Notes: a model not told the origin generated them from the sequence alone. Positions 1-9,060 are shown, counted from the stretch's first letter. The stretch is 64,000 nucleotides of DNA from Bacillus sp. CH140a_4T (GCF_008923725.1 NZ_WBPF01000021.1:519924-583923), one strand, 5' to 3'. Translations and numbers: made by a program.

Positions 1-176
1 GCGCACTCCTCTCGACAGCTTCTGGTCTTTCTATGCTTAGTATTGGAATTATTACCGATTTGTTCGGTGTTCGTACGATTTATATCATCGCTGCTTTTCT
101 TATTTTATGTTCTGCTTGTTTATCTTTTAGCCTATTAAAATATCATAAGACAGATCAGAAAGATATTTCAATGTAA
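1..176 (+). CDS. MFS transporter, C-terminal end (partial)
   Basis: The open frame enters from the left edge and ends at a TAA at 174-176. It encodes about 57 residues with two hydrophobic stretches (GLSMLSIGIITDLFG, then TIYIIAAFLILCSACLS) joined by a short polar loop and followed by a charged tail. This is how the last two helices of a 12-TM major facilitator protein look. The substrate cannot be told from the fragment. A strong hairpin directly downstream ends transcription. Confidence 0.6.
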   Translation, partial: ALLSTASGLSMLSIGIITDLFGVRTIYIIAAFLILCSACLSFSLLKYHKTDQKDISM

Positions 177-186
177 TCAATAAATT

Positions 187-214
187 AAAAAGGACAGGAA
201 CTCCTGTCCTTTTT
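187..214. terminator. Bidirectional intrinsic terminator
   Basis: AAAAAGGACAGGA (187-199) is mirrored by its complement at 202-214, with U-runs on both strands. It serves the MFS gene from the left and the amidase gene from the right. Confidence 0.85.
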
Positions 215-225
215 GTATATTCTAT

Positions 226-1701
226 TTATGACAAACCCGGAATTTTTCTATGTTCTGTCGCTTGTTCAAAAGCGTATGCTAGTTTAATCAAGGTCCCCTC
301 AGAAAAAGCAGTGCTTGCCAGAGTAATTCCAAACGGTCTCCCGTTATCCATATATCCCGCAGGTATTGCTATAGACGGATAACCTGCTTTCGCACATATA
401 GTAGAACCTATATAAGAAGGAAACAGAATCGCATCAAGATTATATTTTTCCAGTGCAAAATCAATACCTTGTTCTTGCGAAAAATATATATCTTCTAATC
501 TTGCATTTAAATATTCTGGATTTCTTAACGGATTAGGAAAATCTTTTTTTCTTTCTAACTTTGTTTGTCCATATTTCAAAGCTCTTTCGGCTATATTTTC
601 GTTAAACTCCATTAACTCTGAAATAGAATGTACTGGAATAGTAGAAGGTAATTTTGAAAGATAGTTATCTAAGCTATGCTTCAATTCATAAAGCGGAACT
701 CCCCAGCTCCATTCTCTATGAAAAGAAGAAATATCAATATTTTCTACTACTGTTGCTCCCTCACTACGCAATACTTCAATCGTCTCCTTAAACAAATTTT
801 CATAATACTCACCAGTTTCATAATAATCTTTTGGTGCATTGCTAAATACACCAATCTTCGCTCCATGTAAGCCATTAACATCAAGATATTTTGTATAATC
901 ATGTTCTGCTATACCTTCACTTTTATGAGTAGCTGCATCCTTCTCGTCTACCCCAGTTAAACTCCCTAGCAAAATAGTAGCGTCTGTAACCGTTCTAGCA
1001 AATGGACCAGCTGTATCTTGCGAATACGTGAACGGAATAATGCCTCTACGACTAATTAGACCAACAGTCGGTTTAATACCGACTACAGAATTTTGAACAG
1101 CCGGGCTTAAAATAGAAGCATCCGTTTCCGTTCCAACAGATACTACTGTAAAGTTAGCAGCAACTGCAATCGCAGAACCCGTACTAGAGCCACCAACAAA
1201 CATATCATCCTCGCCCGTCCCATATGGATTGATTGTTTGTCCACCTCTTGCACTATATCCAGCCCACATGTCAAAAGACATTGCATTTGCTAATTCTGTC
1301 ATATTTGTTTTTCCTATTATTACTGCTCCTGCTTCTCGAAGTTTCGTAACGAGAAATGCATCTTCACTACTTATATTTTGTTCCAGGGCAATCGTACCTG
1401 CACTGGTATGCATAGAGTCATTCGTTTCAATATTGTCCTTAAGTAAAACAGGTATACCATGTAATGGTCCCCGTCCACCTTTTGTCTTTCTTTCATAATC
1501 TAACGCTTCTGCAATAAAGATAGCGTCTGGATTGATTTCTAAAATAGAATTGATTTTTGGTCCTTCTTGATCATATTTCGCGATTCTATGAAGATAATAC
1601 ATAACTAATTCTTTTGAAGTTAATTGCCCAGCTTCCATCGCTACTTGTATATCATGAATTGTTAATTCTTTTTGTAATCGTGCATTGAACTGAATCTCCA
1701 T
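226..1701 (-). CDS. Amidase-signature family hydrolase
   Basis: A 491-residue amidase-signature enzyme (GatA/FAAH fold) that hydrolyses C-N amide bonds. The Ser-cisSer-Lys triad is visible: Lys in GIPVLLKDN near residue 88, the cis-Ser in VGGSSTGSA near 172, and the nucleophile in TETDASILSPA near 196. The last motif departs from the usual DTGGSIR: two Gly and the Arg are replaced, so substrate range may differ from GatA. No gatC or gatB lies nearby, so it is a stand-alone amidase and not the tRNA amidotransferase subunit. The ATG at 1701 is chosen because AAGGAG lies 7 nt upstream; the ATG two codons earlier sits too close to that SD. Confidence 0.85.
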   Translation of the reverse strand: MEIQFNARLQKELTIHDIQVAMEAGQLTSKELVMYYLHRIAKYDQEGPKINSILEINPDAIFIAEALDYERKTKGGRGPLHGIPVLLKDNIETNDSMHTSAGTIALEQNISSEDAFLVTKLREAGAVIIGKTNMTELANAMSFDMWAGYSARGGQTINPYGTGEDDMFVGGSSTGSAIAVAANFTVVSVGTETDASILSPAVQNSVVGIKPTVGLISRRGIIPFTYSQDTAGPFARTVTDATILLGSLTGVDEKDAATHKSEGIAEHDYTKYLDVNGLHGAKIGVFSNAPKDYYETGEYYENLFKETIEVLRSEGATVVENIDISSFHREWSWGVPLYELKHSLDNYLSKLPSTIPVHSISELMEFNENIAERALKYGQTKLERKKDFPNPLRNPEYLNARLEDIYFSQEQGIDFALEKYNLDAILFPSYIGSTICAKAGYPSIAIPAGYMDNGRPFGITLASTAFSEGTLIKLAYAFEQATEHRKIPGLS

Positions 1702-1842
1702 CTTCATTCTCCTTCTTTAAAAGCTTTTATTGATAACGTGTATCTATTACTTTTTCATTTTCTCCGCCCCTCGCATATACAACTACAATCCCTTTCAAAG
1801 AATTCAACTTACCAATGTAAAAACCTTTTATTTCCTGAAAAA

Positions 1843-1886
1843 TAAAAAAAGTCTGAAACGAATGAATTTCCGCTTCAGACTCTTTT
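1843..1886 (-). terminator. Intrinsic terminator after NUDIX gene
   Basis: AGTCTGAA (1850-1857) pairs with TTCAGACT (1874-1881). The leftward transcript ends in a run of seven U. Confidence 0.75.
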
Positions 1887-1887
1887 A

Positions 1888-2334
1888 TTACTTTACATAT
1901 ACCTCATCTAACAAATGTAAAAACTCACCTTGTTTCCCGGCTAATGCAGGGCATTTTGCAATATCAATCCATTCGTAGCAAAATACTAATCCTTGATCTT
2001 CCTCACCGGCACTTACAATATGTTCCCAATCATCTTTTACATCTGTTAGTAACGTTACGTGGAAAAAATGCCGCTTTTGATATTCCTTTTTCTCTTTCAC
2101 AAGTATGATGTAATCGGCTAGGAATCTTTCTATGCATAAATGACGTAATCCAGACTCTTCTTGTACTTCACGTAAAATTGCTGCTTCTAACGTTTCCCCT
2201 TCGTCAACTGTTCCCCCTGGTACTTGTATACCAGCTTCAGGTATATCACGATGTTTAAAAACAAGCAGTTGCATAACTCCTTCTTTTTCTCTTGTCACAT
2301 ATGCGTGTACTTTTTTCTTATATAACACCGTCAT
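1888..2334 (-). CDS. NUDIX hydrolase
   Basis: 148 residues with a complete NUDIX box at about residues 40-63 (GGTVDEGE, then LREVQEESG), the metal-binding loop-helix-loop that cleaves nucleoside diphosphates linked to another moiety. It is a compact single-domain protein and the substrate is not predictable from sequence. AAGGATT precedes the ATG. It lies 23 bp downstream of the VanY-like gene in the same direction and is probably co-transcribed with it. Confidence 0.85.
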   Translation of the reverse strand: MTVLYKKKVHAYVTREKEGVMQLLVFKHRDIPEAGIQVPGGTVDEGETLEAAILREVQEESGLRHLCIERFLADYIILVKEKKEYQKRHFFHVTLLTDVKDDWEHIVSAGEEDQGLVFCYEWIDIAKCPALAGKQGEFLHLLDEVYVK

Positions 2335-2357
2335 AATCCTTCTCTCCCCTCAATTGC

Positions 2358-3098
2358 TCACTGCGTTACTTCTTCAAGCGTCAGTTGATTTTCATATAAA
2401 TATGTAGCTTGTGGGTTACCCACATACCTTACGTGCCATGGTTCATATCGATAGCCCGTAAGCGATTCTTTCTCTTTTGAATATCGAATTACAAAGCCAA
2501 ATTTATGGGCATTTTCAGACAGCCACTGCCCTTCTTTCGTTTCACCAAAAATTGTCTCTAACTGAAACTTAGCAGCTTGAGATGTAATATCCATAGCAAG
2601 CCCTGTTTGATGTTCACTCGTACCAGGAACCGCGCTAGACATCGCTGTTTTTGCTTCCCCGTCTTGCTTTTTATACATCGTATTTAATGCTTTTTGTCGA
2701 TCAAAAGATCTAAATCCAGAGACTGCAAACAAGAAAATACGCTCCTGATCAGCTTGCTGAAACATTTCCTCTAGCGCCCCTGCTGCTTCTTTCCTCATTT
2801 TTTTCTTTTCTTGATCACCTTCACTTGAGTAGCGCACTTTCGGAATAACTAAATCTGGCGGTCTGTACCCATCTGGTAAACGTCTACTTTTATTCACAAG
2901 CACAAGCATCGAATTCGGATTACTAATTACCGCAATATCACCATCCATATTGGCAATCGTTTCTTTCGCTTTCGGAAATATGTTATTCACATTTACCTCG
3001 CGCGCCTGCTTATCCTTATACATTTTATAATTGATTCCTGCTACTCCAACAATGAGTATCATCGCTACGATACCAAGTAGTGTCCATCTTTTTTTCAT
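2358..3098 (-). CDS. VanY-like D-Ala-D-Ala carboxypeptidase (peptidase M15B)
   Basis: 246 residues. An N-terminal membrane anchor (residues 4-22) is followed by an extracytoplasmic zinc peptidase domain. The M15 signature is intact: H163 and D170 in SEHQTGLAMD, then E219 and H222 in EPWH, giving the three zinc ligands plus the catalytic Glu. Family members trim the terminal D-Ala of peptidoglycan pentapeptides. No vanA/vanH-type genes are nearby, so it is a cell-wall maintenance enzyme and not evidence of vancomycin resistance. Confidence 0.88.
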   Translation of the reverse strand: MKKRWTLLGIVAMILIVGVAGINYKMYKDKQAREVNVNNIFPKAKETIANMDGDIAVISNPNSMLVLVNKSRRLPDGYRPPDLVIPKVRYSSEGDQEKKKMRKEAAGALEEMFQQADQERIFLFAVSGFRSFDRQKALNTMYKKQDGEAKTAMSSAVPGTSEHQTGLAMDITSQAAKFQLETIFGETKEGQWLSENAHKFGFVIRYSKEKESLTGYRYEPWHVRYVGNPQATYLYENQLTLEEVTQ

Positions 3099-3109
3099 AT
3101 AACGACCTC

Positions 3110-3607
3110 TTATTTTAATAATTTGGCCATTTCATACTCATCGATGTTCTCTCCATCGATAATAAGAGCAGCTCTTTTGACACCTTCTTTCTCAAATCCA
3201 GCTTTTTTATATAGTGCCTGAGCTCTTGTATTGTGGGCCATTACCGTTAATTCTAAACGCCATACATCATGTAATTTTGCCCACTTCTCAACCTCTTTAA
3301 ACAATCTGGTCCCAATACCTCGCCCGCTATACTCTTGCAAAATACCAATTACAATGCCTGCTACATGTCTCTTTCTTTGAATATGATTTCCATTCACTAA
3401 AATAAACCCTACTATACTTCCTTTTTCAACTGCTACGAATATTGTTGTATATTCATTTTCTATAAAGCGATGAATCATTTGTTCTTGTTGCTCGGCTGTA
3501 AATTTTCTTTCTCCTGGTTCATATAGCATAAATTTCGTTTCTTCATCTAGTTGCTTACTTAATTGCAAAAATGGTGCTGCATCTTCTATTTTGATCTCCC
3601 TAATCAC
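3110..3607 (-). CDS. GNAT family N-acetyltransferase
   Basis: 165 residues with a GNAT fold: the acetyl-CoA loop reads EYSGRGIGTRLFKEVEKW, followed by MAHNTRAQALYKKAGF, the usual last motif. The frame is open 186 nt further upstream, but that extension is Cys/Arg-rich and unlike the family. GTG at 3607 is taken as the start because GGGTGAT lies 6 nt ahead of it and the fold then begins at once (IREIKIEDA). It probably acetylates a small amine or a protein N-terminus; the substrate is unknown. Confidence 0.82.
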   Translation of the reverse strand: MIREIKIEDAAPFLQLSKQLDEETKFMLYEPGERKFTAEQQEQMIHRFIENEYTTIFVAVEKGSIVGFILVNGNHIQRKRHVAGIVIGILQEYSGRGIGTRLFKEVEKWAKLHDVWRLELTVMAHNTRAQALYKKAGFEKEGVKRAALIIDGENIDEYEMAKLLK

Positions 3608-3833
3608 TTCTATCACCCAATCAGTTTCATAATAAAAAGTTTTCCTTGTAAAAAGATTTTCTCTACTTTCCCGAAAATCCCTTTGTAAATCTCCCAGTAT
3701 AATTTGACAAATTTCGATATTACTATAACATCGACAAATTATGTCTATTCTGTGACGCCTCTTCTTTACACAAAAAAAGCGCAAGCTTAACACTCACGTT
3801 TTTTCAGACTCTCCCACTCATTTATGTTTCACT

Positions 3834-4988
3834 TTATCCATTCACCTTTTCCGCCTGCCAGAAATATTCACCAAACGCTTTAGCAAGTACATCAATCGAT
3901 CGATTTAATTCTTCCTCTGTATTATCTACGCCACCAACTTCTATTAATATCGCTTGTCCTGATAAGTCTTGATTGTAGACACCATTTCCTGTTTGGAATC
4001 CTTTTTGAATGACACCACGACTCACTCCTGGATATTTCTTATTAATTTCTTCATGAAGAGCTGTTGCTAATTGTAAGTTCTTTTCATAATTTTTATTGCC
4101 TTTCCCTATTACGAAAGCAAGCTTCGCATATGATTTATCTCCAATTGCTTTTGTCGTGACATTTTTCCGAGCACTATCACGATGTAAGTCAAAGAAGTAT
4201 TGCAGCTCTTTATTACCAGTCATTACTTCTTGTACAATTTCCCGTGACACTTTGTAAGAACTATTACTATTTAACCCTTTACTAATCAACTTTTGACCGA
4301 CATCAGTCTTGTCGTTAGTAGCTCCAATCCCTTCACTTGCTAATTGTTCACGAAATCGGTCGCCGACTATTGAAATATTCGTGACGGAGCTTGTCGCTTT
4401 ATTCGGATTTGGATCATTTGCTAAATTCAGTAACGGCAAATAAGATTCCCAGCTATGCGAATGATAAATAAACGCAACTTGTCGTTTCCCTGTCGTTTGA
4501 GCCGGTTTCTTTTTCTCTTTGTTCGTATCCGGCTTTGGAGCCTGTCCACCTTCACCAGTCCGTTCTTTTACTACTTCTTCAAGTGGCACGCTCGATTCTA
4601 TCGGTAAGTTAGAATAATTTGTCCCTTCACCCGCAATAACAATTTCTGTATCGTACTTTCCAAAACCAGGTAGCTCTTTACCGACAAAACTGCGTACATC
4701 GTTAAAACGAATATTCGTAGCCATAGAAAAGAGAAACGAGGAAATTGAAAAGTTTTGATTTAAATTTCGATACTCCTGTGTAAAATAATGATTCTCTTTC
4801 CCAAGAACGTACATGTAACCATTCATCGATAGCTCATTTAACCAATTATATAAATACGTTGACTTTGTCTCTTTCATAGAGGTTACCATCATACTAATAA
4901 GAAAAAAAGTCGCTAGTACTGTAGCAATAATAAATAAAACTAACTTACGTACACTTGTGAACTTCAAATAAAAAAAGCCTCGATTCAT
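3834..4988 (-). CDS. spoIIP: Stage II sporulation protein P (SpoIIP) family
   Basis: 384 residues. One N-terminal transmembrane helix (15-36) is followed by a linker rich in Lys and Pro (145-168), then the SpoIIP catalytic domain. YHSHSWESYLP (175-185) and DLHRD (267-271) carry the His and acidic residues that bind zinc in this amidase/endopeptidase. SpoIIP works with SpoIID and SpoIIM to dissolve septal peptidoglycan during engulfment. No gpr is adjacent as in B. subtilis, and the B. cereus group has more than one SpoIIP, so this may be a paralogue. Confidence 0.87.
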   Translation of the reverse strand: MNRGFFYLKFTSVRKLVLFIIATVLATFFLISMMVTSMKETKSTYLYNWLNELSMNGYMYVLGKENHYFTQEYRNLNQNFSISSFLFSMATNIRFNDVRSFVGKELPGFGKYDTEIVIAGEGTNYSNLPIESSVPLEEVVKERTGEGGQAPKPDTNKEKKKPAQTTGKRQVAFIYHSHSWESYLPLLNLANDPNPNKATSSVTNISIVGDRFREQLASEGIGATNDKTDVGQKLISKGLNSNSSYKVSREIVQEVMTGNKELQYFFDLHRDSARKNVTTKAIGDKSYAKLAFVIGKGNKNYEKNLQLATALHEEINKKYPGVSRGVIQKGFQTGNGVYNQDLSGQAILIEVGGVDNTEEELNRSIDVLAKAFGEYFWQAEKVNG

Positions 4989-5077
4989 ACTATCACCCTC
5001 TCTATTTCAAGTTATGTACAAGCTCTAGAGAATAGACCGTCTAAATTCCGGCTATATTGTTAATGAGGTGAAATGAA

Positions 5078-5374
5078 TTGAAGCTACTAATAGGAACATT
5101 ACCCATTGTACTATCATTTATTTTTTATTGGCTTGCTAAGCATCCTACAATCCGTGTTGCGTTACATATTTCAGCATACTTAGCACTTTATGTACTCGGT
5201 ACAATTATTTCTATTAATATATATGATGTTTTAATGCAAGATTTAGTTTTCATGACAAGCATTCATGGAATTTTACTAAATCCGTTTTTTCTTATATCAG
5301 GAGCGTATATAGGGATATACACTTTATACCTACTATTGTCTTACATTATTACAAATATAAAAAATGGAGCGTAA
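5078..5374 (+). CDS. Small membrane protein, unknown function
   Basis: 98 residues, almost entirely hydrophobic, with three or four predicted transmembrane helices and no recognised motif. It starts at TTG (5078), 7 nt after GAGGTG. The next gene begins at its stop codon, so the two are translationally coupled. Divergent from spoIIP across 89 bp. Confidence 0.65.
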   Translation: MKLLIGTLPIVLSFIFYWLAKHPTIRVALHISAYLALYVLGTIISINIYDVLMQDLVFMTSIHGILLNPFFLISGAYIGIYTLYLLLSYIITNIKNGA

Positions 5375-5378
5375 TGAA

Positions 5379-5684
5379 ATGCGACCACCGTTCATCTGTC
5401 ATACATGCAAAAAAAGAATTGTGCGAAAGAAAGATCTCATTACTGCCACATCGTACTTCCGCTTTTATTTATTTCACAGTGATTGCTTTAAACGACAGCA
5501 AGTGTTCATCTCACGATTTATCCCTGTGAATACACTATTTCATTTCTTTCTTATTATATATGGACTTATTTTTGGCAGCATTCTTATGATTACAGAACCA
5601 TCTGTCATTTGGCTAATTTTCTTATTTCCCATTTTATATCGATTTCTTTCCTATTATTATGTTGAGCGTTTTTTCTCTACGTAA
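5379..5684 (+). CDS. Small membrane protein with zinc-finger-like head
   Basis: 101 residues. The N-terminal 40 residues carry CHTCKK and a later HSDC, a C-x2-C...H-x2-C pattern able to bind zinc. Two transmembrane helices follow (about 50-70 and 77-92). The ATG at 5379 has TGGAG 9 nt upstream; an in-frame ATG at 5364 would add five residues. Its 3' end overlaps the convergent DUF1572 gene by 28 bp. Function unknown. Confidence 0.6.
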   Translation: MRPPFICHTCKKRIVRKKDLITATSYFRFYLFHSDCFKRQQVFISRFIPVNTLFHFFLIIYGLIFGSILMITEPSVIWLIFLFPILYRFLSYYYVERFFST

Positions 5685-6184
5685 CGTGCAGACTGTCCTT
5701 TAGGAATGCTTAAACATTCCCACTCATTTTCTTTTAACATTTTACCGATGAAAATAATTTGTCCAATATGCAAAGCATAATGAGAAATTTGTCTTTCAAT
5801 TGCTTGCATGACAGTATGTGCTTCACCGCGAATATATACCGTCTGTAATAAATGCTCCGGCGTTAACATATACATCATTTTAAAAAGATATTCCCATCCT
5901 TTATTCCATGATGCGATAACCTCTTCCTTAGAAGAATAACCACCTTCAAATTCAGCATCTCGGTTACGATCTATTTTTTCACCATCAGCTGTTAAAAAAT
6001 CCGTCCATCTAGAACGCATATTGCCGTGCAGATGCTTAATTATGATTGCTATGCTATTTGTTTCTTCATGAGAAGACCATTCAATCTGTTCATATGATAA
6101 TTGAGAAAGTACCCTTTCTCCTTGCTTCTTTGTTGCTTTAAAATTCGAAATGGCACATTGTAAATATTCTCGTCCAATATCCAT
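5657..6184 (-). CDS. DinB-fold protein, DUF1572 family
   Basis: 175 residues of a four-helix DinB/YfiT-like fold. His residues spaced for metal binding occur in IIKHLHGN and in SHYALHIGQI near the C-terminus. Several DinB-superfamily proteins are thiol (bacillithiol) transferases or of unknown function. GGAGGAAC precedes the ATG. It is followed upstream by csaA, 17 bp away and in the same direction. Confidence 0.78.
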   Translation of the reverse strand: MDIGREYLQCAISNFKATKKQGERVLSQLSYEQIEWSSHEETNSIAIIIKHLHGNMRSRWTDFLTADGEKIDRNRDAEFEGGYSSKEEVIASWNKGWEYLFKMMYMLTPEHLLQTVYIRGEAHTVMQAIERQISHYALHIGQIIFIGKMLKENEWECLSIPKGQSARYVEKKRST

Positions 6185-6201
6185 GTTCCTCCGCCTTTAC
6201 A

Positions 6202-6531
6202 CTAACTAATTTTTGTTCCATTTGGTAATTCCATATTAGGCTGAAGTAATACAACATCACCCGCTTCAGGTACTCCTCCTAAAACAAGCACTTCTGATTT
6301 ATATCCAGCTACACGTTTTGACGGAAAATTTACAACAGCAACGATTTGCTGACCGACTAAATCTTCCGGATTGTATCTTTTCGTAATTTGAGCACTTGAC
6401 TGCTTTATTCCAAGCTCTCCAAAATCAATTTCTAGTTTAATCGCTGGAACTCTCGCTTCCTTGAATTCCTCTGCATGTGTTACAGTTCCAATTCTTACAT
6501 CCAAAGTTAAAAAATCTTCAAAATTAGCCAT
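6202..6531 (-). CDS. csaA: CsaA, tRNA-binding-domain chaperone-like protein
   Basis: 109 residues forming a single EMAP-II/Trbp111 OB fold. Diagnostic pieces are LDVRIGTV near the start, NPEDLVGQQIVAVVNFPSK in the middle and the LVLGG turn near the end. In B. subtilis CsaA is a dimeric chaperone reported to bind SecA and preproteins; the fold is tRNA-binding. Full length, with a strong SD (GGGAGG). Confidence 0.9.
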   Translation of the reverse strand: MANFEDFLTLDVRIGTVTHAEEFKEARVPAIKLEIDFGELGIKQSSAQITKRYNPEDLVGQQIVAVVNFPSKRVAGYKSEVLVLGGVPEAGDVVLLQPNMELPNGTKIS

Positions 6532-6597
6532 TTTATCATTCCTCCCAATTATTACTTAGACAAAATACAAAAATCCCCTTTAAAAAAAGAAAGGCGC

Positions 6598-7944
6598 CTA
6601 AGCACCTTTCTTTTGTAGTTCACTTGATTCATTTGATTTATAGAAGAAGGAACCCAGAATCCCGCCAATACATGATGGGATTAACCACCCTATTCCTTCA
6701 TTATATAATGGTAACATTTGTAACACGTTAGAAACCGCATCAACTTTAATGTTTGCACTTTCTAAACCGTTAAAGAAACTAATTAACAATGCGCCTAAAA
6801 TAGCTCCAATATAAATGGTATTACGCTTCCCTATCCATTTATGGAAGTAAGAAAGTACGATTAATACGATTGCAACTGGATATATGATCATTAACACTGG
6901 TAAAGTGACTGCGATTAATTGTGTTAAACCTAGGTTAGATACAATTAAACTAAACACACATACCATTGTTACAATCGCTTTATGCGAAAGTTTAGGGAAT
7001 AAGTTTGTAAAGAAGCCAGCACAAGCTGATGTTAATCCAACAGAAGTTGTTAAACAAGCTAGTATAATAACAAGTCCTAATAAAATTTTACCACTTGTTC
7101 CATATAACTCATTTACAACATTCGTTAAAATAAGTCCACCATTCTCTGATACACCAAGTGATGTACTTGTTGAACCAAGATAAGCAAGTGATAAATAGAT
7201 TAACGTTAAACCAAGTACGGCAATAATACCTGATACTACTGTTATTTTTGCAACTTGACTACTCTCTTTTATCCCTTTAGAACGGATAACTTGTACAACG
7301 ACAATTCCAAATACAAGCGCACTAATTGCATCCATCGTTAAATATCCTTGTATAAATCCACCAAAGAAAGCATTTTCTTGATATGCAGCTAGCGGCGCAG
7401 CTGGTTCTCCAATTGGATCAATAATTGCCTTTCCGACAATTACAGCAACAATTAATACTAACAATGGTGTAAGAAATTTCCCGAACCAATCCACTAATTT
7501 AGATGGATTTAATGATAAATACCAAGTTATTCCGAAGAAAATTATAGTGAAAAGAAATAGCGTGTACCATTCAGAAACCATTGCCTCTGATAAAAATGGC
7601 TTCACACCCATTTCAAATGAAACGGCTCCCGTACGCGGAATCGCGAAAAATGGTCCAATTGCTAAATAACTAATCAATGGGAAAATAAACGCAAATATAG
7701 GGTGAACTCTAGAAGATAGCGCTTTCAAGTCCCCCTCTACAAACGCAACAGCTGTTACAGCTAATAGGGGTAATCCGACTCCCGTTACTAGGAATCCAAT
7801 TGTAGCAATCCAAACATTCTCTCCAGCTTGTTGCCCTAAAACTGGTGGAAAAATTAAATTTCCTGCTCCTAAAAATAGTGCAAATAACATTAAACCAATT
7901 GCTATCGTATCACCTGGCCTTAAACGTCCCTTCATACTTTTCAT
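6598..7944 (-). CDS. brnQ: BrnQ branched-chain amino acid transporter (LIVCS family)
   Basis: About 448 residues with roughly 12 transmembrane helices. The family opening GDTIAIGLMLFALFLGAGN is followed by PPVLGQQAGEN. It takes up Leu/Ile/Val coupled to Na+ or H+. Two start codons are possible, ATG 7944 and ATG 7935, plus ATG 7950. None has a conventional SD at normal distance; a perfect AGGAGG lies at 7997-8002 with an inverted repeat between it and ATG 7944 (see the hairpin feature). A weak CodY-like box lies far upstream, which fits the known CodY control of BrnQ genes in bacilli. Confidence 0.9.
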   Translation of the reverse strand: MKSMKGRLRPGDTIAIGLMLFALFLGAGNLIFPPVLGQQAGENVWIATIGFLVTGVGLPLLAVTAVAFVEGDLKALSSRVHPIFAFIFPLISYLAIGPFFAIPRTGAVSFEMGVKPFLSEAMVSEWYTLFLFTIIFFGITWYLSLNPSKLVDWFGKFLTPLLVLIVAVIVGKAIIDPIGEPAAPLAAYQENAFFGGFIQGYLTMDAISALVFGIVVVQVIRSKGIKESSQVAKITVVSGIIAVLGLTLIYLSLAYLGSTSTSLGVSENGGLILTNVVNELYGTSGKILLGLVIILACLTTSVGLTSACAGFFTNLFPKLSHKAIVTMVCVFSLIVSNLGLTQLIAVTLPVLMIIYPVAIVLIVLSYFHKWIGKRNTIYIGAILGALLISFFNGLESANIKVDAVSNVLQMLPLYNEGIGWLIPSCIGGILGSFFYKSNESSELQKKGA

Positions 7945-7945
7945 T

Positions 7946-8002
7946 TGCATAGCACTTTTTCATTGTTTATCTCTATTTTCACAATATGCTATGCATCCTC
8001 CT
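7946..8002 (-). promoter_or_regulatory. SD separated from brnQ start by a 9-bp hairpin
   Basis: AGGAGG (8002-7997) is followed after one base by TGCATAGCA-type arms, 7987-7995 and 7946-7954, perfectly complementary over 9 bp with a 32-nt loop. Folding would place the SD about two bases plus the helix junction from ATG 7944. Seen directly; the role is inference. Confidence 0.5.
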
Positions 8003-8220
8003 CTCTGCTCAAGATGATAAAATATGCCCTTACAAAGCAGTGTCTTTCTCCATAATTTCTCCATTCCCCTTATTCTTACTCTAACTATTAATTTTTGATT
8101 TTTTTGAATTTTTAACTCATTAGAGTGGTATTGCGTGGAGTATAGTTGTCAGACCTCTTTGTTTTTATCACACATATAGTAACATATTTAGTTGAAAAAT
8201 AAAAACATATTTTCAAATTG

Positions 8221-8235
8221 ATTTTTTTGAAAATC
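8221..8235 (-). promoter_or_regulatory. Possible CodY box upstream of brnQ
   Basis: ATTTTTTTGAAAATC matches the CodY consensus AATTTTCWGAAAATT at 12 of 15 positions. It lies about 280 bp before brnQ, in a gene-free stretch (7951-8299) where no riboswitch or T-box signature was recognised. Confidence 0.35.
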
Positions 8236-8299
8236 AAAATTATCTACATTTTTTCACCTTAACATTATTTCCAAATAACTTTATACACGTGACATAACT

Positions 8300-8328
8300 A
8301 AAGCCATCCAACATAATTAGATGGCTTT
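8300..8328 (-). terminator. Hairpin terminator after CBS-domain gene
   Basis: AAAGCCATC (8300-8308) pairs with GATGGCTTT (8320-8328). The U-run on the leftward strand is short, so efficiency may be modest. Confidence 0.6.
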
Positions 8329-8334
8329 TGCATG

Positions 8335-8982
8335 TTACTCTATCGTTTCAACTTTACGTGGATTTTTCATCTCTTCCACATACACAACTCTAAATCCGTG
8401 ATCTTCTAAATCCTTCAATAACGTCTCTAATTCACCGTCGTTAAACTCTTCTCCTAATGTAAACATAATTCTACGAACTAATAAGGCATCATTATCAAAA
8501 GTCATTAAACTTTGAATACCTGTATATTTTTTTAATACTGTCGATAATTTTTGAATGGCCCCATTATAATCTTGCGTCCCAATCATGACAGAATATTTAC
8601 TAGAATGAACGCCCCAAGCATCTTCTAATAACTCAAAAACTTTTTTATGCGTTAAAATTCCAAGAAAGACTCCTTTTTCATCAACTACTGATAAATAAGG
8701 TAATTTTTTTATTGTAAAAAATACTTTAAAGAACGAAGAATCTTCTCTGACATATCCTTCTTTATCGTTTAATAATTGTACTACACTCTCTTCCAGTGAA
8801 CCTTTATATTCTAATATATCTACTTTGTATACATTCCCTAAATATTTCTCTTTTTTTTCATCTAAAACTGGTACACAACGATAGCCAGTATTATTTAAAT
8901 GCTCCAGTGCTTCCCCTATTGTAATTGAACATGAGCAAAATAAAACTTCCCTTTTCGGCACATAATTCCCTTTAATCCTCAT
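8335..8982 (-). CDS. CBS-pair plus ACT-like protein, CbpA-like
   Basis: 215 residues: CBS repeat one at about 5-60, CBS repeat two at about 70-125 (LPYLSVVDEKGVFLGILT), then an ACT-like domain (130-205). This layout resembles Listeria CbpA, a cyclic-di-AMP receptor; the assignment is by architecture and nucleotide binding is inferred. SD AAGGAGG is optimal. Two CodY-like boxes lie in the promoter region (9030-9075) and a TATAAT is readable at 9031-9026 on the coding strand, suggesting nutrient-dependent repression. Confidence 0.72.
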   Translation of the reverse strand: MRIKGNYVPKREVLFCSCSITIGEALEHLNNTGYRCVPVLDEKKEKYLGNVYKVDILEYKGSLEESVVQLLNDKEGYVREDSSFFKVFFTIKKLPYLSVVDEKGVFLGILTHKKVFELLEDAWGVHSSKYSVMIGTQDYNGAIQKLSTVLKKYTGIQSLMTFDNDALLVRRIMFTLGEEFNDGELETLLKDLEDHGFRVVYVEEMKNPRKVETIE

Positions 8983-9029
8983 AAACAGCCTCCTTATGTT
9001 AAAATACTTTCTGTGCCATAACTATATTA

Positions 9030-9044
9030 TATTTTCAGAAAAAA
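9030..9044. promoter_or_regulatory. Second CodY-like box
   Basis: TATTTTCAGAAAAAA matches the CodY consensus at 12 of 15 positions and overlaps the TATAAT-like -10 of the CBS-domain gene. Confidence 0.4.
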
Positions 9045-9060
9045 ATAAATAATTTATTTC

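Noticed and set aside
3608-3793. N-terminal extension of the acetyltransferase
   Set aside because: No SD, not family-like; GTG 3607 has a good SD.
7987-8004. Five-codon ORF directly after AGGAGG upstream of brnQ
   Set aside because: The ATG abuts the SD with no spacing, so initiation is unlikely.
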